From contig NC_085137.1 in assembly GCF_035046485.1 (NCBI RefSeq), positions 480,742,252 through 480,806,251 of the forward strand: a stretch of DNA of 64,000 nt, in the 5' to 3' direction. The translations under genes were made by a program, and so were the position numbers. This DNA comes from Aedes albopictus. Its lineage: Eukaryota; Arthropoda; Insecta; Diptera; Culicidae. Positions 21,893-33,238 of this stretch are shown one piece after another (positions within the stretch are counted from its first letter, which is position 1; every line of letters begins with the position of its first letter). Under the pieces are notes generated by a model. It saw only the letters and a program-made list of their open reading frames with translations. It did not search any database and was not told the DNA's origin.

Positions 21893-22799
21893 GGGGTGGT
21901 GGGGGTAAAGTGGACAGGGTACAGTTTCATGGCTTTTATTGGTTTTCAAAATGTTTTAACGATTGAAGCATATGCCTAAGCATGAATCATTATACTTTTG
22001 CTGATCTTGAACATTAAGATCAAATAAACCTCTTCAAAATGACAAAAACTTTAAATTCACGTGAAAAATCGGAAATGATGTAAAATCTGCTTATCATTGC
22101 TAAGGTTTTTTCGTGAGTTATTTTCAAATTATTACAAGTTTTACACTCTTAACTAATAAAGTCCACATAGAAGAATATATTTGAACGAAATAAAAATTTA
22201 GGTTTTGTAAAAAAAAGTTTTGGAAATAATTTTAACATAATCAGACGGTGGGGGTAAAATGGACAATCGGTTCAAATTTCACCAAAATTTCATAATTTTT
22301 TTCTGCAAACTCCAGAATTATCAGCCGTCATACATGTCGTGAGATAGTTGAAGTAAAAAGTTATAAAAAATATTTTATATCTACATTTTCATCCAAAACA
22401 GTGCTTGTTTTTTACACTATTTTTACAATAATTATTTAAGTGTGTTTCAAAGTTTGTATTGAAAGTTTGAAAACAACAAAATAAAGGTATCGTATGAAAT
22501 TTGATAGTTTGCATTTAAAAGCATAGAAATAATATGCTGTTATATAACTTTTAACGACTTGTTCATTTTACCCCATTGATTGTCCATTTTACCCCCACCG
22601 ATTTTTTTACGCTATTTTTATGCACGTTTTGGTGAAGAAAATAATAAAAAAAAACAATATTTTTTAAATGTAATCCCTTACAAGATTTCTAGAGTATATC
22701 ATTACCTTCCATGTTACTCGGAAAAGCAGATGGATTTTGCCGCATTTCCACTGGAAACAACCACTATGCTTAGGTTGTCCACTTTACCCCCACCACCCC
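21893..22799. mobile_element. 907-bp TA-flanked element, GGGGTGGTGGGGGTAAA ends
   Basis: Perfect inverted ends GGGGTGGTGGGGGTAAAGTG are flanked by TA (21891-21892 and 22800-22801). The terminal phrase is echoed internally as GGTGGGGGTAAAATGGACAA (22248) and its inverse TTGTCCATTTTACCCCCACC (22579). The interior is AT-rich and non-coding. Confidence 0.8.
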
Positions 22800-22801
22800 T
22801 A

Positions 22802-23194
22802 TTGTTGGTCGTAGACACAGTGCCTATTGATCCCTAAACGAAAAATCATGATTTTTCATGAATTTTGAGTCGTCGAACGGTGGACTGGCAAGAAATTATG
22901 ATTTTTTTTTTGGTTAATATCGGAACCGGTCGAGAACTGTACTGACCATGTCCTTGTTTTCAAAAAATAAGGTGTACAGGCCTCTATGTCTTCTCAGGCC
23001 TAGGTGTACGGGAATTTGGGTGTTGTTAGAGAGAGGTTAAGTGTTTCAAACGATAAGGAAGACCAAACTCACCCAAGCGATACGAATTCCAACACTCTTG
23101 AAACGAAATTGTTAACTTCCATTTGCGTACCGCGCGGACATCCAGTAGCGATATCGCCAACTGGTTTCCAGATTCAGATATGTTCAACTTCCTA
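22802..23194. repeat. Fragments of satellite and retroposon repeats
   Basis: TCGGAACCGGTC at 22920 resembles the 58.7 kb satellite. CGGGAATTTGGGTGTTGTTAG (as two blocks around 23010-23030) matches a block of the retroposon at 50644-51389. No intact unit. Confidence 0.4.
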
Positions 23195-23790
23195 GCGATT
23201 CCAGAAAGATTTCAAAGGGTTTGGGAGGGGTTTCAGATAGGTTTAAAGGAGTTTCAGAGTCTTTTATAAGTTTTAAGGGATTTTACTGCAGTTTGAGAGG
23301 GGTTTCAGTTTTTCTTTTCAATGGGTTTTGGCGATGTTAACGAATTTTCAAGGGTTTCAGAGGGATCTCAAAAGTTTACGGGGGTTCCAGGGGGATTCCA
23401 CGGAGTTTCATAGAGATATCAATTAACTTCAGAGTTGCTCAAAAAGGTTTCAGGGATATTTCTGAGGGTTTCAAATTTTGATGATGGTTCTAGGGATTGG
23501 GTTGAAGAGGGGTTCATTAGGCGTATTTCACCGGAGTATCAAGAGGGTTTCAAGGGGTCTCAACCCAACTAACATGTTTTGCTGTATATGAGTTTAGGGG
23601 AGCTTTCTTCCGAAAGCGTTTGTTCCAGGGGTTGTTATGAGCTACTTTTGCTAGTAGCGAAGAGATTTCAAAAAAGCTTCAAGGAATGCAGGGGATTTTC
23701 AGGAGGTTTCAAATGGGTTTTAGAGGGTTTAATAGGGATTGCGTAGACGTTTCCTAGAAATTTCAAGAGGATATGCAATCTACCTTAGAC
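23195..23790 (+). repeat. Degenerate TTTCAGGGG-type array
   Basis: Phrases including GGTTTGGGAGGGGTTTCAG, GGGTTTCAGAGGGATCTC and GGGGTTTCAG recur. Same class as 8160-9490. Non-coding. Confidence 0.7.
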
Positions 23791-23817
23791 CCCGTTCACT
23801 TCCTTGAAACTACCTAA

Positions 23818-23988
23818 GGCAGCATCCATTTATTACGTAACGCTAAAATCGTCATATTCAGACCCCCCCCCCCTCCCCCCTCTGTAACGCTTTTTTGTAT
23901 GAAACCCCGAAAATTTTTGTATGAGCCGTAACGCTCGGCCATACTCCCCCCCTCCCCCTAGAGCGTTACGTAATTTGTGGATGGCGCC
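23818..23988. mobile_element. 171-bp Harbinger/Tourist-like MITE
   Basis: The ends GGCAGCATCCATTTATTACG and, read inward from the right, GGCGCCATCCACAAATTACG are flanked by TAA (23815-23817 and 23989-23991), the three-base target typical of PIF/Harbinger. The inside has C-rich tracts and GTAACGC words. A fragment recurs at about 50370-50410. Confidence 0.75.
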
Positions 23989-24012
23989 TAACTCACCCTC
24001 TAGCTATCCCTA

Positions 24013-24129
24013 ACCCTTCAGTACTCGCGCCGTTGTAAAAAGTATTAGATTATCAGAAAACCTCGATCGTCGTATATAGCGCGAGCGCGGTGCAGTTTTA
24101 GCTGCTTGATGACGCGCGCCCTTAAAGGT
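24013..24129. mobile_element. 117-bp TA-flanked MITE, copy 2
   Basis: ACCCTTCAGTACTCGCGCC at the left and an inverse ACCTTTAAGGGCGCGCG at the right are flanked by TA (24011-24012, 24130-24131). Same length as the copy at 1867-1983 and in the opposite orientation. Confidence 0.75.
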
Positions 24130-24163
24130 TAAACTACAATATGACTTCTTTGCCCTGTACTTG

Positions 24164-24330
24164 GGGGGGTTCATTCACAAATGTCATAACGCCAAAATTG
24201 GCATTTTTTGACACCCACCCACCCCTTCGTAACAATGTTTATATGGGAAGATTTTTTTTTGTTCGAGATGTAACACCATGAAGTACACCCACCCACCCCC
24301 TCCAGCGTTATGACATTTGTGAACAAGCCC
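24164..24330. mobile_element. Short TIR element, CACAAATGTCATAACGCC type
   Basis: TTCACAAATGTCATAACGCC on the left is mirrored by GCGTTATGACATTTGTGAA on the right, about 30 bp in from G-rich/C-rich ends. The interior contains two CACCCACCC blocks. Exact ends are blurred because the next element abuts. Confidence 0.65.
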
Positions 24331-24489
24331 GGGGGTCATCCATTAAGTACGTCACGGTCCTAGGGGAGAGGGGGTTTGTAAAAGTGTGACAAGCAATGTA
24401 TTAAGTATAGGAAAACCCGTACGAAGGGGGAGGGGGGAGGGGGGTCAAAAATTCCCAATTTTAGCGTGACGTACTTAATGGATGCTCCC
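24331..24489. mobile_element. Short TIR element, ATCCATTAAGTACGTCACG type
   Basis: ATCCATTAAGTACGTCACG on the left and CGTGACGTACTTAATGGAT on the right give about 25-bp inverted ends around a G-rich core. It directly abuts the previous element. Confidence 0.7.
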
Positions 24490-26064
24490 TTGCTTCATGA
24501 AAATTTTTAAAGTTCTGAATGATTTTAATGAAAAAGTTTCAATTACTTCTTTAAAATTCCTAACACACATCTCCGAACGATTCTGGATGATCTTTCGTAT
24601 TCCCGTGGAGAAAACCTATTGGGACTTTCCATTGGGACTTTCTTTAGGAATTCTGAAAGCTTTATGTAGATCATTTCAAAAAACTTCATAGAAAAAATAT
24701 AGCATTTGAAATTTGTTCGGCAATGAACACAGGTAATTTAGGCGTAAGCACTGGTGTAGTAGGCTTAGGTGAATAAATCTAAAGTCTAGTATGTTATAAC
24801 TTGGACAAAATAAGATTAGGAATCATTCTGTAATAAACCTTTGTAAAGAAACAACTACAAGGCTATTACTTCCTACAACTGGACTAGACGTGTGCGCCGA
24901 AACAGTTTTCACCGGCAGCGGCGTTTATAAATAGTACTGGATCTATTTTGAGTGAAAAGTTTAAACGTATGTAGATCAGAAAACTATGCAATGAAAAACA
25001 ATGAAAACTATCCTCATAAAGACACAGGACTGAAAACCTATAATAAAGTAATAATAATATTCTCATAAATTTTAGAGAGAATCCTTGAGGACGTTTAACA
25101 GAAAATGTATAAAGGATTCCTCTAGATAGAAGTTCACAACGTCGCACGTCTCTTCTAAGGATATTATTTTCTTAAGCTCATTTTTGACCAATGATGTCAT
25201 AGTAAAATCTGAAATGTTTGTTGCATTTCTGTTCTGGAATTCCTCCAAAAAAAAATCTCATAAAATTCTTCTTGATAATCCCTCAAAGCCATCTCAGGAG
25301 TTTTTTATTTCACCCCTCTGTTGGGGAAATTAAACCACTGCGTCCAATTAACCGAGTTTTTGTGGTGAATCTCAGGCCCCCAGGGACTTTTCCAGGAGCT
25401 CCTCCAACGATTGTTTCTGGAATTGTTTCAATAAAATTAAATCTCATCAGGAAATTTTTAAACATTTCTATAGAAATTCTATCAGATAACCCCCGAAGAA
25501 TAACTCTTACATGTTTTATGTAATTTCATAAAATACTTCTGTAAATATTTGTGGAGTAATGTTTCAAGAATTCCCGGAGTTATATCTCAAGAATTCCCGG
25601 AGGAAAATTTTGAAAATGAAAACAAAACTCATGGAAAAATGTTTGAGGTAATCTCTTACTGACATTTATGAAAAATCCTTAAGCTACTGTAGGAGTCTTA
25701 AGTTATACTTAAGAAGGAACTCTTCAGTAAGCTTTAAGTGGAATCCATGTAGAAATTTCTGAAAGAATCCTTGGTGGAATTTTGGAATAAATTGTTTTTT
25801 TAATTTCTGAAGATTATGTGAAAGATTTCCAAGGAATTTTCTGAAATAATTCTATAAAGAGTTGTTAAAGAAACTTCTGGAAACTCTCCCTCAGAAACCC
25901 TTGGTAGAATTCCTACAAGGATTCATTAATAAACATTTAGAAAAATTGCAAGAGAATTTTTTTATCAAAATTCATGGAGGATGTTCGGAAAGAATTCCCG
26001 GAGGAATTCATGAACATATTTTTAAAAGAATCCCTGAAAGACTGTCTGGAGAAGTACTCTAGCT

Positions 26065-26143
26065 TCTGTTTTAGAGACGAACCAGCCAAGGGCTGAAAGC
26101 TAGGCTGAAAGTCTCTTAAATAAAGACAAATCAATCAATCAAT
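26065..26143 (+). repeat. SINE/LINE 3' tail with (CAAT)n
   Basis: AACCAGCCAAGGGCTGAAAG, then CTTAAATAAAGACAAATC and tandem CAAT units. The same conserved 3' block occurs inverted at 42925-42985. Confidence 0.6.
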
Positions 26144-26437
26144 CTAGCTTCTGTAAAGGTTCCTAGAAATTTCAAAAGGAATATATTTAAAACTTTCTAG
26201 GAATTGTTATTGAAAATATTTCTAAATTTCTTAAAGAATCCGAAGAAAAAAAAATCTAATGGTATCCTTGTAAGAATTTCAGGAGGAATTAGTGGTGAAA
26301 TACGTAGAGAAATGCCTGGAAGAACACATGAACTATTTGATTTTTTTTTTTTTTCAGAAATCCCTGAAAGAATATCTACTGGAATTACTAAACAAAATCA
26401 TGAAAGAACTTGTAAATATAATTCTTGGAGTTATTTC

Positions 26438-26600
26438 TGAAGGGCAAACGTCCGTAAGTTACGCCACGCTTTGAGAAGTTAGGGGTTCCGAAGAGTGATA
26501 ATTTCAGAGGAGTCCTATATAAAAAGTGTGCCATAGAACGGAGGGGGGGAGGGGGTGAAAATGATCATTTTTGCGAGACCTTATTTATGGAATTTCTAAT
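26438..26600. repeat. Decayed ATCCAT-type MITE
   Basis: CGTCCGTAAGTTACGCCACG at the left and GCGAGACCTTATTTATGG at the right surround a G-rich GGAGGGGGGGAGGGGG core, as in the elements at 23.8-24.5 kb. Ends are eroded. Confidence 0.4.
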
Positions 26601-26899
26601 AAATCAATGGAGCCATTTCAGGGGGTTCTCCATAGAAATTCTTTGGAAAATTTATGGAGAAACTTTAAACAACTCCAAAAAATATTTTTGAAGGGACATT
26701 CAGATTTTTTTAAGAATCCTTGGAGAAAAACCTGAAAGAATTGTGGACTCTTAATTTTTAAATTAAAATGCTGTTTGAATGTCAGGAATTCATGAAAGAG
26801 TTTCTTAAGCATGGAATTGTTTTTAGAAGAATTCATGGCAAAACTTCTATGGAAATTTCTGAAGATTGCATGGAATATATGCCTACAAGAATGTCATTC

Positions 26900-27007
26900 G
26901 TAAATTGCCATGAAAATCTTCCAAGACACATATAATATGTAGGACGATGTGTTTGTCAACCAAACTAGAACACCGCTAAGAATTTTGTTGATAATTCGTT
27001 ATGGTTT
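26900..27007. other. No recognisable feature
   Basis: Short AT-rich spacer before the GC-rich run. Confidence 0.3.
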
Positions 27008-27068
27008 ACAACGGCGGCGCGGCGCGGCGGCGCGGCGCAGCGGCGCACACGTCTAAACTGGGCTTTAT
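27008..27068. repeat. GGCGC-rich microsatellite and AGACGTGTGCGCCG block
   Basis: A run of GGCGCGGCGC units is followed by the inverse of AGACGTGTGCGCCG. A related phrase with GCAGCGGCG lies in the opposite orientation at 24887-24925. This is an old repeat, not a CpG island with a gene. Confidence 0.5.
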
Positions 27069-27676
27069 GGCACGACAGTAGAGTACGGATGGGTATCGGA
27101 TAGGGAAGAAAAATCACTGGATCACTTTCACACTTTCACTATTTTATTCTCTAACTGCTTGCTATTTACAGTTCCATTTACTTAGTTTCACTTCGCATTG
27201 TTCAAGTCACGCGAACGCTTGTAACTTGATCACTTTTCAATTAAGACTGACTCGTTACTGGAAACGGCTCGCATATCCCTTTCGTGACGAATCAGCACAA
27301 TTGTGCTGTTGAGCAATAACGTTTTTGCGTATTTTTAACTGTTTAGTCTTTGGCTCACCTGATGTAAATTGTTTTGAAAATTGAGCCATTACTTGCATGT
27401 GTGCAAACAAACTTTATGTTTATGTTATGTGTGAGATTTACCACAACAAATTAAACAAAAAGTGAGCAAAAATTGTAAAACATGAAAAAGTTTTATGTGT
27501 CGCAAATATTTTATTTCCGATTTATCTAGGTGGACAAAGCTAGAAATCAAAAAAATAAATAGTAGTTTATGCAAATGCTAAAGAAAAGGTGTAGATATGT
27601 TAAAAAGTCTGAGAGTTCTGGAGAGCCAAATTCGAGCAATTTGTATGGACCTTTCACTTTTTGCGCTCCGTCCCGA

Positions 27677-27681
<5 letters not shown>
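27069..27681. other. No recognisable feature
   Basis: AT-rich DNA with no supported gene. The short IYIYIY frames overlapping its end come from the next microsatellite. Confidence 0.4.

Positions 27682-27740
<59 letters not shown>
27682..27740. repeat. (AT)n microsatellite, ~59 bp
   Basis: An uninterrupted AT dinucleotide run, source of spurious IY-repeat frames on both strands. Confidence 0.97.
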
Positions 27741-27742
<2 letters not shown>

Positions 27743-28090
27743 CATTAATGTGGTATTCAAGAACCACGCGGAAAGCTCTACGCGCGCGTAGAACCCACGC
27801 GACGTGTGCGGAAAAAACCATCATCACCACGCTACCTGCAGGGCGGTGATGGCACAAATTTCCCGAATGGAGGAGAACGTGCCTCTAGAGCCGACCTACT
27901 GATACCTGCAGGGCGACGACGACGACGAGAGTCGTTAATGATGAGGATGATGACGGCTGCAACGGTGGGGTTCGCTGCTGCACTCCACGACATAATCTCA
28001 CGGCACTCACTCTCTATCGCTGTTAGTCGCAGCCATTCCGTCGGCTCGGGTGAGTGCGCGTGCCTCGTGACCGGCTGATCCAAGTTTAGA
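27741..28090. other. GC-rich patch with CTGCAGGGCG direct repeats
   Basis: CTACCTGCAGGGCG (27832) and ATACCTGCAGGGCG (27902) bracket the AATGGAGGAGAACGTGCCTC block of the 19.1 kb repeat. That 70-bp spacing suggests a small insertion or tandem duplication. Higher GC with GGGTGAGT near 28048 could be the end of a non-coding exon, but no coding evidence exists. Confidence 0.35.
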
Positions 28091-29500
28091 TGACAGTTCT
28101 CAGTTGACGAAAAGACTGGAGGGTTGCGAGAGCCAAGTGTGGGAAACGATGGTCTAGAATGTTCTTAGGTGTCAGGTGCTTTTAGTAAACATTAGGGATA
28201 CATCTACTAATGACATTCTGATACAAATTCTGAAGTAATTTTTAATGCATGATTTCAATATGAAGCTCAGTTTTAGCGTATGACCTAAGTTTCTTGCAAA
28301 AACGCGAAATTAAACTTTAACATTTTTGTGTTTCTTTTTAATCGTGAATTGTAACTACAACTAATTCTACACAACTAGCTAAAGATGATCGTGATAGATT
28401 TTTGATAATTTAATTTTAATTTTCTACGTATGGATTTCCATGGATGAACATATAGGTTTTCCTTGATGAATTTTCGTTGAAAATCTTGCAAATATACTAG
28501 AGCATTCCACTAAATATTCAGTAACAAACTTTTAAAAATTTCAAGTCAAGTTTATAACGATATTTTTAGGAGATTTTTTAAAAAAATATTCTTAGTGCAA
28601 ATTGTTACGCAATTTTCGCTACTTGTATGTATACAAATCTTTTATAGAAAACTTTAGTGGAACTGCTAAAGCATATAACGGAGAAACTAGTCTGTAAGTA
28701 TTAGGGATTTAAGAAGTAACACAAAAAAATAGAGTAGAAATCTGATAAAAGTATTGGTAGTTATCTTCTACCTATCGTGCGGTCTAGAATGCGGTCACTG
28801 TTTTCGGAATCTTACACCATTACCTACCCGATACCGTCGTGCGGGGCTACTTTTGAAATGCGGGGCTACTTTGGACACTTTTGAACATGGATTTTTTGAA
28901 TTCAAAATATGGTTCAAATCTGTTCGATGTCTTAGGGACTATTATGAAGCAATAGTTTTCCCTTCATTTGGTTGGAATTATTTTTCAAACAGACCGTTTA
29001 TTGCTTGTTAGGACGCGAAAAAACATCGAATAAACCAAAACAATATATATAACGTATCAGAACATTTGGTCTGTAAGCATTTTTTCTACAGTTCATAAAT
29101 TTCAAAGGGTTGATCAATTCATTCAAAATGTATCAACGTAGCATATACAATCGAATATTTGTATCGTTATACGTTATAAATGACCGTTTGACCCAAATAA
29201 AGGATTGATGGTCCCTTTTTTCAGGCTATCTATATAGCAATATAACGCTGCTTATAATACTGCAGGTAGCACAGAACCAAAATATTTCCAAATGTTCAAA
29301 TGTTACGATGCATATAGTATGGTTCTGTCATTAATTTTCAATTTATTAGCATGAAAAAATCAGTATTCTCACCGTTTAAAAATACCTTAATAGTAAACTC
29401 CATTAAACCCCACAGTTCCCTAAAAATTAAACAACATAATCCCCTCAAATTCTCATTGGTTGTTGCCAGTATGCTTTATCATTGACAAGAACAGTCAATT
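28091..29500. other. No supported gene
   Basis: AT-rich DNA. GCGGGGCTACTTTTG and GCGGGGCTACTTTGG (28840-28872) may be the left end of an element whose right end is at 29750, but the two ends are not clearly complementary. Confidence 0.35.
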
Positions 29501-29534
29501 AGTAATTGATTGTGTACCGAACAGGGATTGATCA

Positions 29535-29778
29535 TCCTGCCCCACCTAGGATGCTCATTATGCCCCACCCCCAAAACGCAATCCACGATTTTATACGATT
29601 TTAAAAACATTAAATTTTGCAACATTTATAGCTTTATTCAAAATTTCAACGATTAGTTTTTGTCAGTTAAGGTTCAAATGAGGATTATACGTAAAAATTA
29701 CACATTGATTGCGCTTAATTTACTGGATTTGGTGGCAAAATGCTTAGGCTGCTCATTATGCCCCGCCTACCCCTATAT
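29535..29778. repeat. Right part of a GCCCCACC-type element
   Basis: GATGCTCATTATGCCCCACC (29550) recurs at the end as GCTCATTATGCCCCGCCTAC followed by CCCTATA. The layout (terminal phrase repeated internally) resembles 21893-22799 and 38156-39045. Confidence 0.4.
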
Positions 29779-29904
29779 ATTTCAGATGCGTTCTTTGAGT
29801 TTATGTGCGGAGCATTTATTTTTCGAGAGCAAAGCTTGATTGCAAAATTATATGTGTGAGCACATGGAAAGTAGATGTGGATTTTTCTTAGTGTAGGAAA
29901 CCAT

Positions 29905-29955
29905 GGCCGATTGAAAGGTCCCATACGAACCGAAACGTCGGGAAAATCATAAACT
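29905..29955 (+). repeat. Hammerhead-like CCGAAACGTCGG remnant
   Basis: GATTGAAAGGTCCCATACGA is followed by ACCGAAACGTCGGG. This keeps the small stem plus GAAACGTC but has a damaged CTGANGA core. Other copies: 3890, 4100, 52642 and 53846. Confidence 0.4.
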
Positions 29956-31092
29956 AGTGTTTTTGATTCCTCCAAAAGACTGCAAAGCCCACAGTCCGAA
30001 GTATGGTCAGTTAGTAAGAACTTCTTCAGAGTGTACCATGTTTTTACTTTTGAAATCAAGAAGTATTGTTTTGACCAACATTTCTAGACCCATTGTACCA
30101 TTGTGCCTTTCATGAAACTGCATTAGCCCAACTTGATGAAACTAAACTACGGTGCTACGGTGGTCCACTACCTAGTGACGGGGAAGCCGTTTGATAGCCA
30201 ATTATGGTGATGCAATAAAATTTGATTGGGGTTTCCGATTGAAAATGTGGTGACAGTACGATTCTTGGATGTTCTTCGCCGAACGAAAACCAAGGTTAAT
30301 TTTCAAATAATTGTCAGTAAGCAACGGAAATCTTTACTACCATCATCACGTATGAGATGAAGATTTTACCGGCTCAATGACACCACCACCGAACAGCCGA
30401 ACGTATACGACAATTAAAATCGATTGACGTACCGTGTCGACCGTTGTTAAACACAGGTCGTTTAGCAAACACATGCTCGAAAACGTAAAATCAACCCAAC
30501 GACTTATTGGAAAACTGCGCTGGTTGTGCATAGTTAGATCAGTGATCACATCACACTGGTGAAGGCAGTGTTTATTGAAACTGCATTCCGTCATGGACTA
30601 AGATTGATTTTACTTTATTGTTGCCAAGCAATGAAAAAGTTCGTGCATTGATATAGCAACCAGATAGAGTGCCAGATGCAGTGGTTGGAGCCATTAACTA
30701 AGCAAGCAATTTAGTTTCAAGGACAAATTACCGGTTCTCGCCTGTTCCGCATCACTGTCATCCAGAATATGGGTCAAAACGATACGAAAAACAGTTAAAT
30801 AGGGTATTGGTTTCCTTCTTAAGCATGTGGCTCCCAATTTCATCCTACGGAAAACAAAGGATTGAAGCATTGTTTGTTTCTTATTTTTGTATTTTTTGTT
30901 AGAAGTGAGCACCCATGAAAACGAAAAGAACGGAATCGATCGGTGCCGTATTCGCTTGTTATCGAATAGGATGAATATGGGAGCATGAGATTACTGATGG
31001 CACACATACCCTAACTAATAAGTTCGATGTATTTGGCTGTTAGCATTTGAGTTTGGAATGGGTCACCCATTAGCCTATGTGGATTTTTGCAT
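29956..31092. other. No supported gene
   Basis: Unique-looking AT-rich DNA. A block at 30930-31005 (ATCGGTGCCGTATTCGCTTG and CCCTAAC) is echoed at 61838-61912, so it contains an old dispersed repeat of about 80 bp. The 72-114 residue frames have no recognisable content. Confidence 0.35.
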
Positions 31093-31100
31093 ATACATAT

Positions 31101-31784
31101 TAGACTGGGTCAACAAAGTCGATTTTTCGGAACAAAGCTTTTTCGATTCATTTTAGCGTCCAAAACAACTGTGCAAAATTTGGGAGCGATTGGTTGCATC
31201 TCCGTATTCCGCATTGCGATTGAAATTTGTATAGAATTTAGTATGGAAAACGTGCTTTTTGCATTTTTCTCAGAAATTTCAATTTTTCGTCAGAAACGAT
31301 CTTACTAACGACGTTAAAGTATAGCCTAGGGTATGCCGAAAAACTTTGCCGAAGACCGCAAAGTGATCCGACACTTGTGAAAAAAGTTATAACGTACAGA
31401 TTGCCGGGTGGTGCTTAACATTTAACATGTAAAGGAATAACATCAATAATAAAATCTCAATTTTTGGCCTAAATTACCAGGCGAATAACTTTTTACACAA
31501 GCGTCGGGGCGCTTTGCGGTCTTCGGCAAAGTTTTTCGGCATATCCTAGGCTACACTTTAACGTGATTAGTTACAATGTATTAGACAAAAGAATTCAGCT
31601 TATGAGTAAAATACAAAAAAGTACGTTTTCCCATACTAACTTCCATACAAATTTCAATCGCAAAGCGGAATACGCTCCAAAATTTTGCACAATTGTTTTG
31701 GACGCTAATATAGATTGAAAAAGCTTTGTTCTGGGTTGATACGATCAAATAAAAAGGTCCTCCATACAACGTTGACCCACTCTA
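31101..31784. mobile_element. 684-bp hAT-like foldback element
   Basis: The ends are TAGACTGGGTCAAC and its inverse GTTGACCCACTCTA (one mismatch), and inverted similarity runs through about 300 bp of each arm. Perfect 8-bp target duplications ATACATAT are at 31093-31100 and 31785-31792, fitting hAT site preference. No coding capacity. Interrupted or partial copies of the family are at 1-42 with 718-831, and a short end resembling it is at about 58385-58425. Confidence 0.88.
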
Positions 31785-31829
31785 ATACATATGCACATGC
31801 TAAGTTGAAAAAAAGAGGAAAGTTTAGCT

Positions 31830-32292
31830 ACCAAAATGCGTTAGTGTAAACGTACCAATAGTGCTATTGAATAAAATTGGTACATAATACCATAAATTAA
31901 AAAGTCTGAAACGTTAATCGGTAGTTTTTCAATTATATTTGCTAGGAAAATTATAAAATCCATCGCTTATTTCAGTTTTTTTCTAATAAATCCTATTGTG
32001 CTGGAAAAATTTAACATTGGTTTCTATAGTGGCGCATCCCATTGAATTTTTATGGGACCCACCACTATAAGAACACTACCGCCACTATAGGTGCAAAGGA
32101 GCAAAAAAAATTAAAGAAAATAATTGTTTAAAATAGGTTTTTCGACAATTCCTGAACACAAAACCGAATTAATGTCATTAATTAAGTATAATGCATCTAT
32201 TAAAAAGGTCATTTGCGAGCTTTTTGGACGAAATAGTGCTTAATAGCCACTACCACCACTATTGATACTACCTCCACTAAGGGAGCATTTAC
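31830..32292. mobile_element. Diverged copy of the GGGTAA element
   Basis: Matches the element at 10680-11307 in AATCGGTAGTTTTTC, GCATCTATTAAAAAGGTC and ATAGTGCTTAATAGCC blocks and in the right end TTTACCCTA. The left terminus is eroded. Confidence 0.55.
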
Positions 32293-32426
32293 CCTATCTT
32301 TAATCTTCTATGACTTTGTCAATAATTACCGTGAAACAGGGTAACTTTGATATTTTTTCAGCTAATTTTCTTAATATTTTTCCATGTAACAGTACTTTCC
32401 CTAGTTTTATATTTTTAAAACAAGTA

Positions 32427-32620
32427 CAGTCAGGTTTTTTTTACGCGGGGATACGTGCCGCGTAAAAAATAAACTCAGTTCAAAATTCAAAAACCGCGTG
32501 AAAAAAAGTCTCACCATTTCTCGACGAATCATGCAAAAATAAGACGATGAAATTTTTTTTGTATGGAGTTTTTTTTACGCAGCCGCGTAAATGAAAACCG
32601 CGTAAAAAAAGACCTGACTG
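32427..32620. mobile_element. 194-bp TA-flanked MITE, CAGTCAGGT ends
   Basis: CAGTCAGGTTTTTTTTACGC on the left and GCGTAAAAAAAGACCTGACTG on the right (inverse with one gap) are flanked by TA at 32425-32426 and 32621-32622. The words CCGCGTAAA recur several times inside. CAGT-type ends and the TA target fit mariner/Tc1. Confidence 0.8.
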
Positions 32621-32875
32621 TACTGGGTTATCAGTTCTTAATTGCAATTGAAAGATCCAATAATTTGAAATATTTTGGGTGACTTTTAATTTTTCATATG
32701 AGCAAGAATCGCATTTTCAATTTTGGGGTTACTTTGATAGTGCCCTGATAAACACATCATATTTTAAAAAATAAATCCAGATTAAAATCTTAGGAGTATT
32801 AACATGATAAAAGAAGCCTTGTGAAATATATTAGATTGAATTTTTATATGAGCATATGGATTTCTTCACAAAATT
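32621..32875. other. No recognisable feature
   Basis: AT-rich spacer. Confidence 0.35.
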
Positions 32876-33205
32876 CATAGCTTAGCTTAGACTGACTGCA
32901 CATATCTATGGTTGCTACTCCGTGATAGACCCGAACCAATGACAGTTGCACAATGAATCAACTGAACAATTGACTGGAAGTGGTCAACATTCTCACTGTG
33001 CACGCTTCAGAGGCTCTCTTTAATGGTGCAATAACGGCGCCGGCCACGTCCTTGCAGTCAAGTTGTGAGAGGGAAAGAATGTTAGTAGCAACCTTTGTTG
33101 TAAAAGACCGCGTTTACCGCTGCGACTCAACCAAAGGCAGGATGGAATGTTTGTTATTCGGGAGGGTTTCGTTGGGTCTGGATTCACTTTGATAAGTAAT
33201 ATGAC
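32876..33205 (-). mobile_element. 5'-truncated copy of the long retroposon family
   Basis: GCTTAGCTTAGAC forms a tandem tail. TTGCTACTCCGTGATAGACC, ATAACGGCGCCGGCCACGTC and GAGAGGGAAAGAATGTTAG align in order with the minus-strand element at 15150-17244. The 5' part is missing beyond about 33205. Confidence 0.6.
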
Positions 33206-33238
33206 CTTTTGAAGTTGAATCATGACATGCAGACTGCA

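Larger units (their letters stand above)
24490..26890. repeat. Diverged AATTCC/GGAATT array with inserts
   Basis: Phrases such as AAGAATTCCCGGAG, GGAATTTCTGAAG and GAATTCATGGA recur with roughly 12-bp spacing, strongest at 25550-26060 and 26600-26880. Frames encoding repetitive peptides are artefacts. Inserts include a SINE tail at 26065 and an ATCCAT-type remnant at 26438. Parts such as 24700-25200 look unique. Confidence 0.6.

Noticed and set aside
27578..27860. IY-repeat membrane-like proteins on both strands
   Set aside because: Artefact of the (AT)n run at 27682-27740.
28830..29778. Complete TIR element with GCGGGGC / GCCCCGC ends
   Set aside because: The proposed left phrase (GCGGGGCTACTTTTG) is not complementary to the right end (GCTCATTATGCCCCGCC), so the boundaries cannot be supported.
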